NCBI GenBank assembly: GCA_002425225.1
Contig: DILV01000011.1
Coordinates: 1 to 64,000, forward strand
From: Thiothrix sp. UBA5583
GTDB lineage: Bacteria > Pseudomonadota > Gammaproteobacteria > Thiotrichales > Thiotrichaceae
Length of the DNA stretch: 64,000 nucleotides
Direction: 5' to 3'
In this document: positions 38,009-47,705 of the stretch, one piece after another
Position numbering within the stretch: position 1 is the stretch's first letter
How the letters are laid out: each line of letters starts with the position of its first letter
The notes under the pieces: model-generated
Database searches by the model: none
What the model was told of the DNA's origin: nothing
Seen by the model: only the letters and a program-made list of their open reading frames with translations
Program-made: the position numbers and the translations under genes

Positions 38009-40936
38009 ATGCCTGATTCGCCTGAAAAACGTTTCCAGAACCACATTGCCCGTTTCCTGCGCAAAGTGCATGGCTATACGCCGCTGGAAAGCCGGGAAAT
38101 CCAGGACGGTTATATCGCCCAACAACACCTGCTGGATTTCATCCAAACCACCCAGGCGGAAACGTATGCACGCTTGGAAACGGATTACACCACGGATGCA
38201 CCGCAGCAAATCCTGTTGACTTTGCGGGAAGAACTAGCAAAAGCCCCGCTGTGGCTGATCATGCGCGATGGTTTGAAGGTTCGCGGGCAACACTTCCAGC
38301 TTTACTCACCCAAACCACGCTCCAGCGCAAGCACCGCAGACCACACCCAAAACCGCATCAGTTTCAAGACCGAACTGGTCGTTGGTGATGCCAAACGCCC
38401 GGACATTGTGCTATTCCTCAACGGCCTGCCCATTATCGTCATTGAACTCAAGCACGAAGCTGCCGGGCAAAACGTGCATGACGCAGTGATCCAGTTCACC
38501 CAACGCAACCCGGATGATGCCATTTTCCGCCTGCCCTTCCTCTACATCGCCGCCGACACCTCGGAAGTCAAGGTCGCCACCAACCCGCGACAGGCAGAGC
38601 ATTTCCGTTGGTTCAACACCGGTCTGGAAAACCTGCCGGAAACGGAGGGCGAATACCCGGTTGAGTACCTGTACCGGCATGTACTGGCGCGGGATGCCAT
38701 CCTGCAAGCCATCAGTTTTTATCTGGTGTATGTGCCGCAACGCGCAGCCGACCCGGACAAAGGCATCAGCGCCCGTGACGCTTTCAGTCTGTTCCCGCGC
38801 TACCACCAGTCACGCATGGTCGAGCGGCTGGCAGCCGACATCGGCACACACTTTGCTGGGCAAGGCCATATCGGCAAAAAATACCTGATCAACCATTCCG
38901 CTGGCTCCGGCAAAACCCTGTCAATCAGTTGGCTGGCGGATCGGCTCAATAGCCTCTATCTGGGCGGAACCAGCACCAAACTGGTGGACATGGTGTTTGT
39001 GCTGACCGACCGCAACAGCCTGGACAAGAACATCCGTGACGAGTTGGAAAACTTCCACCATTTACGCAACGTCATCCGCTACGCCAAGACTTCGCAGCAA
39101 CTCAAGCAGCACATTGCCCGCCGCGAATCCATCATTGTCAGCACCCAACAGAAATTCGTCGAAATCCTCAAGGAACTGGAAAGCCAGCCCGAATTGAAAA
39201 CCCTGCGGGTTGCCTACCTGATTGATGAAGCGCACCGCTCACAGGAAGGCAGCATGGCAACTGCCGTGCGCAAACCCTTCCGCGATACGCCGGACGTGGA
39301 GGAAGACAGCGACCCGGAACAGACATTGGCAGATGCCATCCGCGCCCACGACCACAACCAGTTATTCGTTGCCTTTACCGCCACGCCCGCCAACGCGACT
39401 GTGCAACTGTTTGGTGCAGCCTTCGACACCTATTCGGAAGCCGAAGCCATTCATGAGAAATACATCGTTGATGTCGCCGCCAGTATCATTTCCTATAAAA
39501 CCCTGTTTCACCTGCAAAGCCCCGTCATTCCGCCAGATGCAGACAAGCTCTACCCTGCCGGGGTGCTCGCCAAAGCCTTGCAGAATGTAGCCTTTCAGGA
39601 TGAAGGCTTGATCCAGTACAAGGCAGAATTGATGTTGCGCATCTTCGATGAAGACATCAAACCGCTGATCAACGGGCAAGCCAAAGCCATGATCGTTGCC
39701 AGCTCTCGCCTCGCCGGGCTGCTGTATTACCGCATCCTCAAGGAAAAGCTGCGGGAAAAGCGTGAAATCGAGCCAGAGCGTTACGCTTATGACGTGGTGT
39801 ATGCCTTTTCCGACTTTGACCACCCGGAAACTCACGCACACATCAGTGAACACACCCTCAACGGGCTGGACAAGGAAGAGCTGATCGAAGAGCGTTTTGA
39901 TACTGACGGCTATCGCCTGATGGTGGTTGCCAGCAAGTTCCAGACCGGGTTTGACCAACCGCTGCTGGCGGGCATGTTTCTCGACAAACCGGTGCAAGAC
40001 CGGAATGCCGTGCAGACTATTTCCCGTCTCAACCGCTGCGCTCCCGGCAAGGAGGGGGTGGTCGTGGTTGATTTCACCAATAATGCCGACAAAATCCTCA
40101 AGGCATTCAACAAATACCGGCAGGGAACGCCCTATACCGCTTCGGAGCCGGATCAGGCGCAATGCAAAGGGCTATACCTGCAAATCCTGGATGCCGGGAT
40201 TTTCATTGCCGATGATGCCGAAACCTATCTGCATCTGGCAGGACAAATCGGACGGGATCAACAAGCAGCAGGGCTGCCGGCAGCGGAAACCGTCAAATGG
40301 CGCGGGCGCTTCAACAGCAGGCTGGCAAGCATGGAAGAACGCAAAGCCTTTGTCTACTTGCTGACAAAATTCGCCCGCTCTTACCAGTTCCTGTCCTGTT
40401 TCTTTGTGTATGCCGGTGAACTGGCACAGTTTGCTGCATTTGCCGAATTTCTCGCACCGCAACTGATCAAGGCCGGTTCCACTTCTGATCTGATGACACA
40501 CATCGGCAAACTGAAACTGGAGAAAGCGGCGGTCACATTTCAGGGTATCCGCGAACTCAAACCAGCCACGCTCAAACCCCGCAGCGGTGGCGGTGGAAAT
40601 CACGAGCCGCCACCCAAAACCACCATCAGCGACATGATCGAAAAACTGCGCGAGCGCTTCCAGATCAGTGAAGCAGAAGCCTTGGTCATCCGTGAAGTGT
40701 GCGAGGAAAAAGTTGCCGACCCGATCATTTTCCGCCATGTACAAGCTAACCGCCATGACCGACCTTATCTAGAGCGTTACTACCAGCCGGAAGTACGCAC
40801 TGCCATCGAAACCAGCTATGCCAGCCGTGCCTTGTACCAATGCCTGCTGGATGAAAAATACATCGACCCCGGTTCCATCTTTGACATCATGGCACATACC
40901 GTGATTTATCGCGGGCTGGAAAACCGCATTTCATAG
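38009..40936 (+). CDS. hsdR: Type I restriction enzyme subunit R
   Basis: The product is 975 residues. The nuclease domain has Asp132 and Glu146-x-Lys148 (PDIVLFLNG and IELKHE). The translocase has Walker A GSGKT at 299-303 and DEAH at 406-409. Then come FTATPAN and SRLNRCAPGKEGVVVVDF, and a helical C-terminus that docks on HsdM/HsdS. HsdR translocates DNA and cuts unmodified targets. It is separated from hsdS by 1.2 kb holding the antitoxin, broken toxin and Uma2 genes. Confidence 0.96.
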   Translation: MPDSPEKRFQNHIARFLRKVHGYTPLESREIQDGYIAQQHLLDFIQTTQAETYARLETDYTTDAPQQILLTLREELAKAPLWLIMRDGLKVRGQHFQLYSPKPRSSASTADHTQNRISFKTELVVGDAKRPDIVLFLNGLPIIVIELKHEAAGQNVHDAVIQFTQRNPDDAIFRLPFLYIAADTSEVKVATNPRQAEHFRWFNTGLENLPETEGEYPVEYLYRHVLARDAILQAISFYLVYVPQRAADPDKGISARDAFSLFPRYHQSRMVERLAADIGTHFAGQGHIGKKYLINHSAGSGKTLSISWLADRLNSLYLGGTSTKLVDMVFVLTDRNSLDKNIRDELENFHHLRNVIRYAKTSQQLKQHIARRESIIVSTQQKFVEILKELESQPELKTLRVAYLIDEAHRSQEGSMATAVRKPFRDTPDVEEDSDPEQTLADAIRAHDHNQLFVAFTATPANATVQLFGAAFDTYSEAEAIHEKYIVDVAASIISYKTLFHLQSPVIPPDADKLYPAGVLAKALQNVAFQDEGLIQYKAELMLRIFDEDIKPLINGQAKAMIVASSRLAGLLYYRILKEKLREKREIEPERYAYDVVYAFSDFDHPETHAHISEHTLNGLDKEELIEERFDTDGYRLMVVASKFQTGFDQPLLAGMFLDKPVQDRNAVQTISRLNRCAPGKEGVVVVDFTNNADKILKAFNKYRQGTPYTASEPDQAQCKGLYLQILDAGIFIADDAETYLHLAGQIGRDQQAAGLPAAETVKWRGRFNSRLASMEERKAFVYLLTKFARSYQFLSCFFVYAGELAQFAAFAEFLAPQLIKAGSTSDLMTHIGKLKLEKAAVTFQGIRELKPATLKPRSGGGGNHEPPPKTTISDMIEKLRERFQISEAEALVIREVCEEKVADPIIFRHVQANRHDRPYLERYYQPEVRTAIETSYASRALYQCLLDEKYIDPGSIFDIMAHTVIYRGLENRIS

Positions 40937-41013
40937 GCAAGCACCACCTACTGTCTGGTAATATGCAGCCCGTTTGTCATTCCGTAGCATTTTCTCTGTA
41001 AGGATCATTCCCC

Positions 41014-41769
41014 ATGCCAGTTGTTCCCTTCCCTGCCAGTACCCAAAGCCTGCTTGATGAAGCCACTGCCCTGACCGGGCGCAGTTTCGACATAGTGTTT
41101 GATGCCAGTTTGCCGGTGGTTTCCAGCGTGCGTATCGGTGGGCGCGAAGGGCGGGAAAACCATGAAATCGTGCTGCGCGTACCGGGGGATGAAAACAACT
41201 ACCTGATTGCCTGGCAAGCCGCCTTTGTTTTGCACCAGTACCGCACCCCGGAAACTGAGCGCACCAACCTGCAACCTAATGCTGCTTACCTTGCCAGCGT
41301 CAAAAATGAGTTGCTGACCATGCACCCCGGTATTCCACTGGGGCAACGCGAAGCCTTTACCGATCATGTGATTGGCGGGGTACTGACGCAATTGCGTTCT
41401 GTGCCGATTGGAATGCTGATCGACATCCACCTGCACCGTGAATATGCGGAATTGCACGCTGTCCAGCAACAGTCACTGGTCAATCAGGTAGTGGAGCATA
41501 TTGCCTGCCTGCAACTGACCCCGGACATGTTCCCGCGCACCCTGGTGCGTGCCAATCAGGTGATGAATGCCACACAGGCGTTGATGGTAGCCGAACTGTT
41601 CGACATGCCCGGTATTTTTGAGCCTTACCGCACGGTAGGCATGGAAGCGGCAGCCGCCATCCTGCTGGAGCCGTGTATGCAGCAGATTTTTGACGACACC
41701 AGCGACCGTGAACTGATTGATTCCTGGGGACGCAACCTCGGGATCGAAAAATGGTATCGCTGGGTGTAA
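41014..41769 (+). CDS. Unknown protein downstream of hsdR
   Basis: The product is 251 residues and is soluble. The first part (GREGRENHEIVLRVP, ENNYLIAWQAAFVLHQYRTP) has a strand-helix layout that faintly recalls ImmA/IrrE-type peptidase folds, but no HExxH is present, so any such activity would be lost. The C-terminal part is helical with many acidic and aromatic residues. It lies 77 nt after hsdR on the same strand with AAGGA before its ATG. It may belong to the restriction block, but this is only by position. Confidence 0.65.
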   Translation: MPVVPFPASTQSLLDEATALTGRSFDIVFDASLPVVSSVRIGGREGRENHEIVLRVPGDENNYLIAWQAAFVLHQYRTPETERTNLQPNAAYLASVKNELLTMHPGIPLGQREAFTDHVIGGVLTQLRSVPIGMLIDIHLHREYAELHAVQQQSLVNQVVEHIACLQLTPDMFPRTLVRANQVMNATQALMVAELFDMPGIFEPYRTVGMEAAAAILLEPCMQQIFDDTSDRELIDSWGRNLGIEKWYRWV

Positions 41770-41794
41770 ATCCCCCCATCACTCCTCTTTTGCA

Positions 41795-41832
41795 TTGCAC
41801 ACTTGTGGTGCAAGTGGGAATATAAAGCCCAC
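41795..41832 (+). promoter_or_regulatory. Overlapping hairpins in the leader of the TrpB-like gene
   Basis: TTGCAC (41795) can pair with GTGCAA (41808). CACTTG (41800) can pair with CAAGTG (41811). GTGGG (41814) can pair with CCCAC (41828). The three pairings overlap and exclude each other in part. They lie 27-64 nt before the ATG, ahead of the AAAGGAGG ribosome site. Dyad operator or attenuator are both possible. Confidence 0.4.
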
Positions 41833-41858
41833 ATTCTACATGGACAAAGGAGGACTGA

Positions 41859-43208
41859 ATGACAACCAAAATCTACCTGCCCGAAGCCGATATGCCAACC
41901 CACTGGTATAACGTCGTTGCTGATATGCCCAACAAACCCTTCCCCTATCTGGGGCCGGATGGCAACCCTGTGCCTCCCGAAGCAATGCTGGGCATTTTCC
42001 CCGAAACGCTGGTGATGCAGGAAATGAGTGCCGAACGCTGGATTCCGATCCCCGAACCTGTGCGTGAAGCCCTGACCATGTGGCGCCCTTCCCCGCTGTA
42101 CCGTGCTCACCGCCTAGAAAAAATGCTCAATACCCCGGCGAAAATCTATTACAAAAATGAAGCGGTTAGCCCGGCAGGTTCGCACAAGCCCAACACAGCA
42201 GTAGCCCAGGCTTACTACAACCAGCAAGCGGGCATCAAACGCCTGTCAACGGAAACCGGCGCGGGTCAGTGGGGCAGCTCGCTGGCACTGGCTGGGCAAA
42301 TGTTCGGTATCGACGTGCGCGTGTACATGGTGAAAATCAGTTACCAGCAGAAACCTTACCGCCGTTCCATGATGCAAACCTGGGGTGCGGAAGTGTTCGC
42401 CAGCCCCACTGACATGACCGAAGCCGGGCGCAAAATCCTCGCGGCTGACCCGGATTCACAAGGCTCACTGGGCGTTGCCATTTCTGAAGCGGTGGAAGAA
42501 GCAGCCAGCCGTGCCGATACCAACTATGCGCTGGGTTCAGTGCTGAACCATGTCCTGTTGCACCAGACCATCATTGGGCTGGAAGCAAAACAGCAGTTGG
42601 CAATGGTCGGTGACTACCCGGACATGGTATTCGCGCCATGCGGTGGCGGTTCCAACTTTGGCGGGCTGGCATTCCCATTCCTGGCAGACAATGCCACTGG
42701 CAAGAATGTGCGTCTGGTAGCGGTTGAACCGACTTCCTGCCCAACCCTGACCAAAGGCATTTATACCTATGACTTTGGTGACGTGGCTGGCTATACACCG
42801 TTGATGAAAATGTACACCCTTGGTCATGATTTCATGCCACCGGGCATCCATGCAGGTGGCTTGCGTTACCACGGTGATTCCGCACTGGTCAGCCAGTTGT
42901 ACCACGAAGGGCTGATCGAAGCCGTCGCCGTGCCGCAACTGGAAACATTTGCAGCAGGCGTCATGTTCGCCAAGAGCGAGGGCATCATTCCAGCGCCGGA
43001 ATCCTGCCACGCGATTGCCGCCACTATCCGTGCCGCACAGGAATGCAGCAAAACCGGTGAAGCCAAAACCCTGCTGTTCAACCTGTCAGGCCACGGTCAT
43101 TTCGACATGACCTCTTATGACCGTTATCTGCAAGGTGATCTGACTGACTTCGACTACCCGGAAGAAGCCATCAGGGAATCACTGGCACATCTGCCCAAAT
43201 TCGGTTAA
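41859..43208 (+). CDS. TrpB2-type tryptophan synthase beta-like enzyme
   Basis: The product is 449 residues, longer than classic TrpB (about 400). The PLP lysine is Lys110 in SPAGSHKPN and the phosphate loop is [10 protein letters not shown]. The ending [13 protein letters not shown] is typical of TrpB2. TrpB2 proteins often stand apart from trpA, as here, and may salvage indole with serine. AAAGGAGG lies upstream of the ATG. Confidence 0.93.
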   Translation: MTTKIYLPEADMPTHWYNVVADMPNKPFPYLGPDGNPVPPEAMLGIFPETLVMQEMSAERWIPIPEPVREALTMWRPSPLYRAHRLEKMLNTPAKIYYKNEAVSPAGSHKPNTAVAQAYYNQQAGIKRLSTETGAGQWGSSLALAGQMFGIDVRVYMVKISYQQKPYRRSMMQTWGAEVFASPTDMTEAGRKILAADPDSQGSLGVAISEAVEEAASRADTNYALGSVLNHVLLHQTIIGLEAKQQLAMVGDYPDMVFAPCGGGSNFGGLAFPFLADNATGKNVRLVAVEPTSCPTLTKGIYTYDFGDVAGYTPLMKMYTLGHDFMPPGIHAGGLRYHGDSALVSQLYHEGLIEAVAVPQLETFAAGVMFAKSEGIIPAPESCHAIAATIRAAQECSKTGEAKTLLFNLSGHGHFDMTSYDRYLQGDLTDFDYPEEAIRESLAHLPKFG

Positions 43209-43220
43209 CCGTCTGGTTGT

Positions 43221-43247
43221 CAGGGGTGGGTAACATGCCTGCCCCTG
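43221..43247. terminator. Possible bidirectional terminator hairpin
   Basis: CAGGGG (43221-43226) pairs with CCCCTG (43242-43247) between the convergent TrpB-like and AEC genes, 12 nt after the first stop. No T-tract follows on either strand, so the call is weak. Confidence 0.3.
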
Positions 43248-43260
43248 CCCATTCGGTTCA

Positions 43261-44172
43261 TCAACTGACCGCCAGCAGTACCAATGGCAGGCTCATCATG
43301 CTGAGCAGGGTTTCGCCCGTAATCAGTACCGCCATCATGGCAGCATTGCCCCCCAGTTGCCGCGCAAGGATGTAAGCGGAAGAAGCCGTTGGCAGGGCAG
43401 CAAACATCACCAATACCGCCCGTTCCAGTGAGGGTATATGTAACAGGCTACACAACACAAACACCAGTGCGGGTAACAACACCAGCTTGATCAACGCTGC
43501 CCACAACAAGGTTTTCCCTGACTCACGCAAGGCTTGCAAGCGCAACCCCGCCCCGACCGCCAGCAAGCCCAGCGGCAACGCCATCTGTCCCAGTTTCACC
43601 ACCACTGACCACCACATGTCCGGCAGAGAAAATGGCAACACATTCAGGATAATGCCGATAACACTCGCCATGATCAGAGGGTTGCGCACAATCGACAGCA
43701 GGATGGCAACAGGTCGTACCTGCCCGTGGGTATAACGGGCAAACACGGCAATGCACAACAGATTCACCAACGGGATCATGACTGCCACAATGATGGCTGC
43801 CAAGGTTAAGGCCGGAGCTGGCAACGCCACCGCCATGACTGCCAACCCAATATAGGTATTGAAACGAATGCTTCCCTGAAAAAACGAGGTAAAATCTGCC
43901 CCGTTCAAACGCAGCCAAGGTGCAAACAAAAAGCACAACAGGCTAGCCAGCAGCGGAACCGCCCCAGCCAGCAACAACAACCAGCCCGCTGACGCAAAAT
44001 CCACTTCAGCTTTAGCCAGATGCTCGACCAGCAGGGCAGGGAACAGGATGTAATAGGTAACTTTTTCTGCCTGCACCCAGAAATGCTCGTCCAGAAAAGC
44101 GCTGCGCCGCGCCACGTTGCCCAGCATCAGCAGGATGAATACTGGAAAAATGGCAGCAAACACCGGATACAT
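43261..44172 (-). CDS. AEC family (auxin efflux carrier-like) transporter
   Basis: The product is 303 residues with about ten hydrophobic segments, starting YPVFAAIFPVFILLMLGNVA and containing the broken-helix region GLAVMAVALPAPALTLAAI and ALPTASSAYILARQLGGNA. AEC proteins export or import small organic acids; the substrate is unknown. Its start overlaps the stop of batD as TAATG, so it may be translated from the same mRNA as the moxR-bat operon. Confidence 0.9.
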   Translation of the reverse strand: MYPVFAAIFPVFILLMLGNVARRSAFLDEHFWVQAEKVTYYILFPALLVEHLAKAEVDFASAGWLLLLAGAVPLLASLLCFLFAPWLRLNGADFTSFFQGSIRFNTYIGLAVMAVALPAPALTLAAIIVAVMIPLVNLLCIAVFARYTHGQVRPVAILLSIVRNPLIMASVIGIILNVLPFSLPDMWWSVVVKLGQMALPLGLLAVGAGLRLQALRESGKTLLWAALIKLVLLPALVFVLCSLLHIPSLERAVLVMFAALPTASSAYILARQLGGNAAMMAVLITGETLLSMMSLPLVLLAVS

Positions 44173-45896
44173 TATTCAGGGTACAGCGTAGCCAGACCGG
44201 GATGGTTGGAATGGGGAGTAACAGCCACGGGCTTGAAAGCCTGTACCGCTTTCCACAGACCACTACCCTGCCAGCTTGCCGCTTCACGCCCGTACAGGCT
44301 GGCAAGCAGTTTGTCGATCTCGCTGCGCAAACTCGGGTCGGCCTGTTCACGCAAGGTAGTAATCAGGGCAGGATGCAAACCCAGGGTGCTATCCGCCCAT
44401 GCCAGTAAGGCATCATGCGCAGCCTGCGCCTGATTTTGCCGACAAGCCTGTTCCAGAACGCGCAAACTGTTTTTGCCACTAGCCGCCGCTGTTTTTTGTA
44501 GCGGAAGGCTTGCCGGTTTGGCTGGTTTGCGCAACCAGCGCCACGACAACCAGCCGAATGACAGTACCACCCACAGCAACAACAGGCTGAAAGCCAGTCG
44601 TTCCCAAGTCAGCCAGCCCCACAGGCCAGCCAGCAGATCCTTACCCGCCTCGCCAGCAACAGGCGGGGCTTGTGGTTTGTTATCAGGTTCAGCAACAGGC
44701 GGGGGCGTAACAACCGCTGGCTCACCTGCTGGAGCTGCCTGTCCACCACTGACGCGCATTGTCACCGGATTGATGGAGGCAGTTTCCTGCTTGCCCGCCG
44801 TACTGTTCCACCAGGTCAGGTTAATGGCTGGAATGGCATATTCGCCGTTGTAAGGGGCAACGATGACCCATTTCTCCTGACGTACACCCACCACGCCATC
44901 ATTACCGGCATCATTGCGCAGTTCCGGCTTGTCGGTGTATGCCTTGATTCCTGCGGGCATCTGCACATCCAGTTTTGGCAACTGTTCGGCTGCCAGACCA
45001 TCCGCCATGATTGCCAGTGTCAGGGTGACTGGCTCACCAGCCTGTAATTTGTCGGGGGCAGTCTGCCAGTGGGCATTCAGGGTAATGCTTTTGGCTGGCA
45101 ACCATTGCTGACCGGTATAGGTGGCGGGTTGTCCCTGGATTTGCAGCGTCAGGGGCTCTGAAAAACGCCGGATACGTTTGCCATTAACACCAAACGGGTC
45201 GTAACTGCTTGGCCCCGGTTCTGCCAACACGCCCTCAAAGGCTGCCCGCCCGATGGTCAGCGTACCGCTTTGCTGGGGAACCAGCGCATAACGGCGCTCA
45301 ATCACTTGCCAGTTGCGCCCATCACGCATCAGGGTGTAATTGCGGGTATTGCCAATCTGGCGGATGTCACCCTTGCCTGCCTCAATGACCGGATGCGACA
45401 AGGTAGCTTGCGGCTGCAAGGGCTGGATGTGCAGGATGCGTTGGGTCACAAGGGTTTGTTGCTGCACGTAAGGCTGTTTTGGCTCAGCTTCCAGTTCAAC
45501 CAGCAGGTCTGCTCCACCGCCTCCGGTACTGGAGGGAGGAGGTTGATCAAGCACCTGCAAATCCAGTGCCTGGCTCTGTTCAGCACCAAAACTGATGGGC
45601 GGAATGTGCAAGGTACCGGTATTGCGTGGATACAGGATTAGCGACCATTCGGTACGTACACTGCTGACCCCGTTAACCATGCTGAAACTGTTGCTTTGCG
45701 AACGGCTGCGAATTTCAAAATCCTTGAGCAAGGGGGCAAAATCAGGATCGTTACCCACCACACCGTCTGCGGTCAGGGTCAGCGTTACCGGGTCGCCCAA
45801 GGCTACCGGATTGCGATCAAGCTGCGCCATGATACTGGCAGCGTGCGCCCACCAGGGTAGACACCCTAACAGTGCAAACAACAGAAACCTTACCAT
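44172..45896 (-). CDS. BatD family protein
   Basis: The product is 574 residues. A signal peptide (LLFALLGCLPWWAHA) is followed by oxygen-tolerance BatD repeats (LDRNPVALGDPVTLTLTADG, FEIRSRSQSNSFSMVNGVSS, WVIVAPYNGEYAIPAINLTWW). A Pro-rich linker, one membrane helix (about residues 430-455) and a cytoplasmic tail follow. BatD is thought to work with the Bat von Willebrand proteins in the envelope. It overlaps the batB gene by 7 nt. Confidence 0.9.
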   Translation of the reverse strand: MVRFLLFALLGCLPWWAHAASIMAQLDRNPVALGDPVTLTLTADGVVGNDPDFAPLLKDFEIRSRSQSNSFSMVNGVSSVRTEWSLILYPRNTGTLHIPPISFGAEQSQALDLQVLDQPPPSSTGGGGADLLVELEAEPKQPYVQQQTLVTQRILHIQPLQPQATLSHPVIEAGKGDIRQIGNTRNYTLMRDGRNWQVIERRYALVPQQSGTLTIGRAAFEGVLAEPGPSSYDPFGVNGKRIRRFSEPLTLQIQGQPATYTGQQWLPAKSITLNAHWQTAPDKLQAGEPVTLTLAIMADGLAAEQLPKLDVQMPAGIKAYTDKPELRNDAGNDGVVGVRQEKWVIVAPYNGEYAIPAINLTWWNSTAGKQETASINPVTMRVSGGQAAPAGEPAVVTPPPVAEPDNKPQAPPVAGEAGKDLLAGLWGWLTWERLAFSLLLLWVVLSFGWLSWRWLRKPAKPASLPLQKTAAASGKNSLRVLEQACRQNQAQAAHDALLAWADSTLGLHPALITTLREQADPSLRSEIDKLLASLYGREAASWQGSGLWKAVQAFKPVAVTPHSNHPGLATLYPE

Positions 45897-47701
45897 TCTT
45901 CACCTCTTGCCTGATTGCCACCACGCTGCTGGTACTGGTATTGAAACTTGCGCCGCCACAAGCCTGCCGGGTCATCAGGGATGCGCCGTAACCACTGTTC
46001 CGTGGCTTGCTGTTGCTCCCGTTGCTGCGAGTCCTGCTCGCCTTCCTGCTGACCTGCTTTGTCGGGCTGCTGCTGTTTCCCATCTTGCCCTTGTTGTTTT
46101 TGCTGTTCGGCCTGTTTTTCGGCTTCTTTTTCCTTGCCTTCCTTGCCGTATTGTTCAGCTTCAGGGGGATTTTGCTGCTGGCCTTGTTGCCCTTGCTGCC
46201 CGTCCTGCTGTTGTTGCTGGCCTTGTTGCCCCTGTTGCCCGTCCTGCTGCTGTTGCTGGTTTTGCGAGTCTTGTTGTTGCTGGCTGGCAGAATCTTGCTG
46301 TTGCTGTGGGTTACTACCCTGCTGCTGGTTTTGTTGCCGGGAAGCCGCCTGTTTCAGTATATCCAGATTGTGGCGGGCATCCGCGTGCTGCGGGTCTGTC
46401 TGCAAGGCTTTTTCATAAGCCACTATCGCGTCTTCAAACTTGCCCTGTTTTGCCAAGGCATTACCATAATTATAGTACCCGTCAACCGTCGGAGTATTGG
46501 CGTACTGGCTGGCAGCACTGGCGTAGTCACGTTGCCGGTAAGCAGCAGCAGCTTTCCATTGCGGGTCATTGAACAGTTTGGCAGCTTCGTCCGGCTGACC
46601 ATCATCCATCGCTTGCTGCCCTTGCTGGTCGGGTGTCTGCCACAGGTCATTCCAGCCAAATGCTTGCGCCTGCTGGGGTTGGGGCAACAGCAGGCAAACC
46701 AGTGCCGCTCCCAGCCAGCCACGCCGGAAAGCCAGCGCTGCCAGCGGCAACAGCAACAATACCAGCCAATAACCTTGGTTGATCCAGGTATCCACCTGTC
46801 GCCCATCGTTTGCTGTCAGCTTGCCATCCACGCTGGCCTTCCACTGTTCGCCCAGACTGGCAAGATCGGCATCACCCATCGTGGCCTTGACAAACAAACC
46901 CTCCCCAGCTTCAGCAATTGTGGTCAATTCCGCCAGATTGGTGGATGCCACCACGGTTTTACCGTCATTGTCGATCAGGAAGCCGCCCCTGACGCTCGGA
47001 ATCGGCGCACCAGCTTCACTGCCGACTGCCAACACCGATACCTTATAACCTTGCTTGCGGGCATTTTCAGCAGTTTCCCTAGCAGTATCCGGGTCAGATG
47101 CTCCGTCGGTAATCAACAGGATATGCCCTTGCGTTACACCTGCCTGCTTGAGAAGATCGACCGAACGCTGGATGGCAGGTGTTAGCAAACTGCCGGGAGC
47201 TGGCATGATTTCCGGCGAAAGATTTTTTACCTGTTCCTGGATAGTCTCCCTGTCATCGGTCAGAGGTGATACCACAAAAGCATCACCGGCAAAGACCACC
47301 AACCCCGTCTGTCCGTCTGCCCGTGCCTTGAGAATATCGAGCAACTTGAAACGTGCCAGCGTCAAGCGGTTGGGCTTCTCATCTTCTGCATACATCGACG
47401 CGGAAAAATCCATTGCCACTACCAATGCCTGCTGGTTGCGGAACACCGGCACTTCACGCTTGTCCCAAGCAGGCCCCGCCATTGCCACCACCGCTAGCAA
47501 CAAGGCCACAGACAGGATCAGCAAAGGCATCAAGCCCAAGCGACCAGCCTTGCCACTGAGGACAAACGGCATCAGGTGCTTGTCAATGAGGCGTTCCCAC
47601 TCGCCCTGCTGTTGGTTACGCAACAGATGGATACCCCACAACAGCGGGATTGCCAGTAATAACCATAGCCATTCGGGATGCATAAAGTGCAAGGTATTCA
47701 T
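45890..47701 (-). CDS. BatB/BatC-type von Willebrand factor A and TPR protein with Gln-rich tail
   Basis: The product is 603 residues. Two N-terminal membrane segments flank a VWA domain with MIDAS motif MDFSASM (near residue 98). A third segment (LVLLLLPLAALAF) leads to TPR repeats (YNYGNALAKQGKFEDAIVAYEKAL). The tail is very rich in Gln, Gly and Asp over about 110 residues, then ends in RIPDDPAGLWRRKFQYQYQQR. BatB and BatC are separate in Bacteroides; the fused layout is common in gammaproteobacteria. It is 4 nt after batA. Confidence 0.9.
   Translation of the reverse strand: MNTLHFMHPEWLWLLLAIPLLWGIHLLRNQQQGEWERLIDKHLMPFVLSGKAGRLGLMPLLILSVALLLAVVAMAGPAWDKREVPVFRNQQALVVAMDFSASMYAEDEKPNRLTLARFKLLDILKARADGQTGLVVFAGDAFVVSPLTDDRETIQEQVKNLSPEIMPAPGSLLTPAIQRSVDLLKQAGVTQGHILLITDGASDPDTARETAENARKQGYKVSVLAVGSEAGAPIPSVRGGFLIDNDGKTVVASTNLAELTTIAEAGEGLFVKATMGDADLASLGEQWKASVDGKLTANDGRQVDTWINQGYWLVLLLLPLAALAFRRGWLGAALVCLLLPQPQQAQAFGWNDLWQTPDQQGQQAMDDGQPDEAAKLFNDPQWKAAAAYRQRDYASAASQYANTPTVDGYYNYGNALAKQGKFEDAIVAYEKALQTDPQHADARHNLDILKQAASRQQNQQQGSNPQQQQDSASQQQQDSQNQQQQQDGQQGQQGQQQQQDGQQGQQGQQQNPPEAEQYGKEGKEKEAEKQAEQQKQQGQDGKQQQPDKAGQQEGEQDSQQREQQQATEQWLRRIPDDPAGLWRRKFQYQYQQRGGNQARGEEW
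46177..46254. repeat. 39-bp tandem repeat in the Gln-rich coding region
   Basis: Two near-identical 39-nt units (46177-46215 and 46216-46254) encode a 13-residue Asp-Gly-Gln unit twice. More irregular CAG/CTG-type triplets extend on both sides (about 46010-46330). It probably changes in length by slippage. Confidence 0.75.
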
Positions 47702-47705
47702 GCCA

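Noticed and set aside
46007..47185. A 392-codon open frame rich in Leu, Cys and Phe on the plus strand
   Set aside because: It is the antisense of the CAG-rich Gln tail and VWA region of the BatB/C gene; low-complexity sequence explains it.
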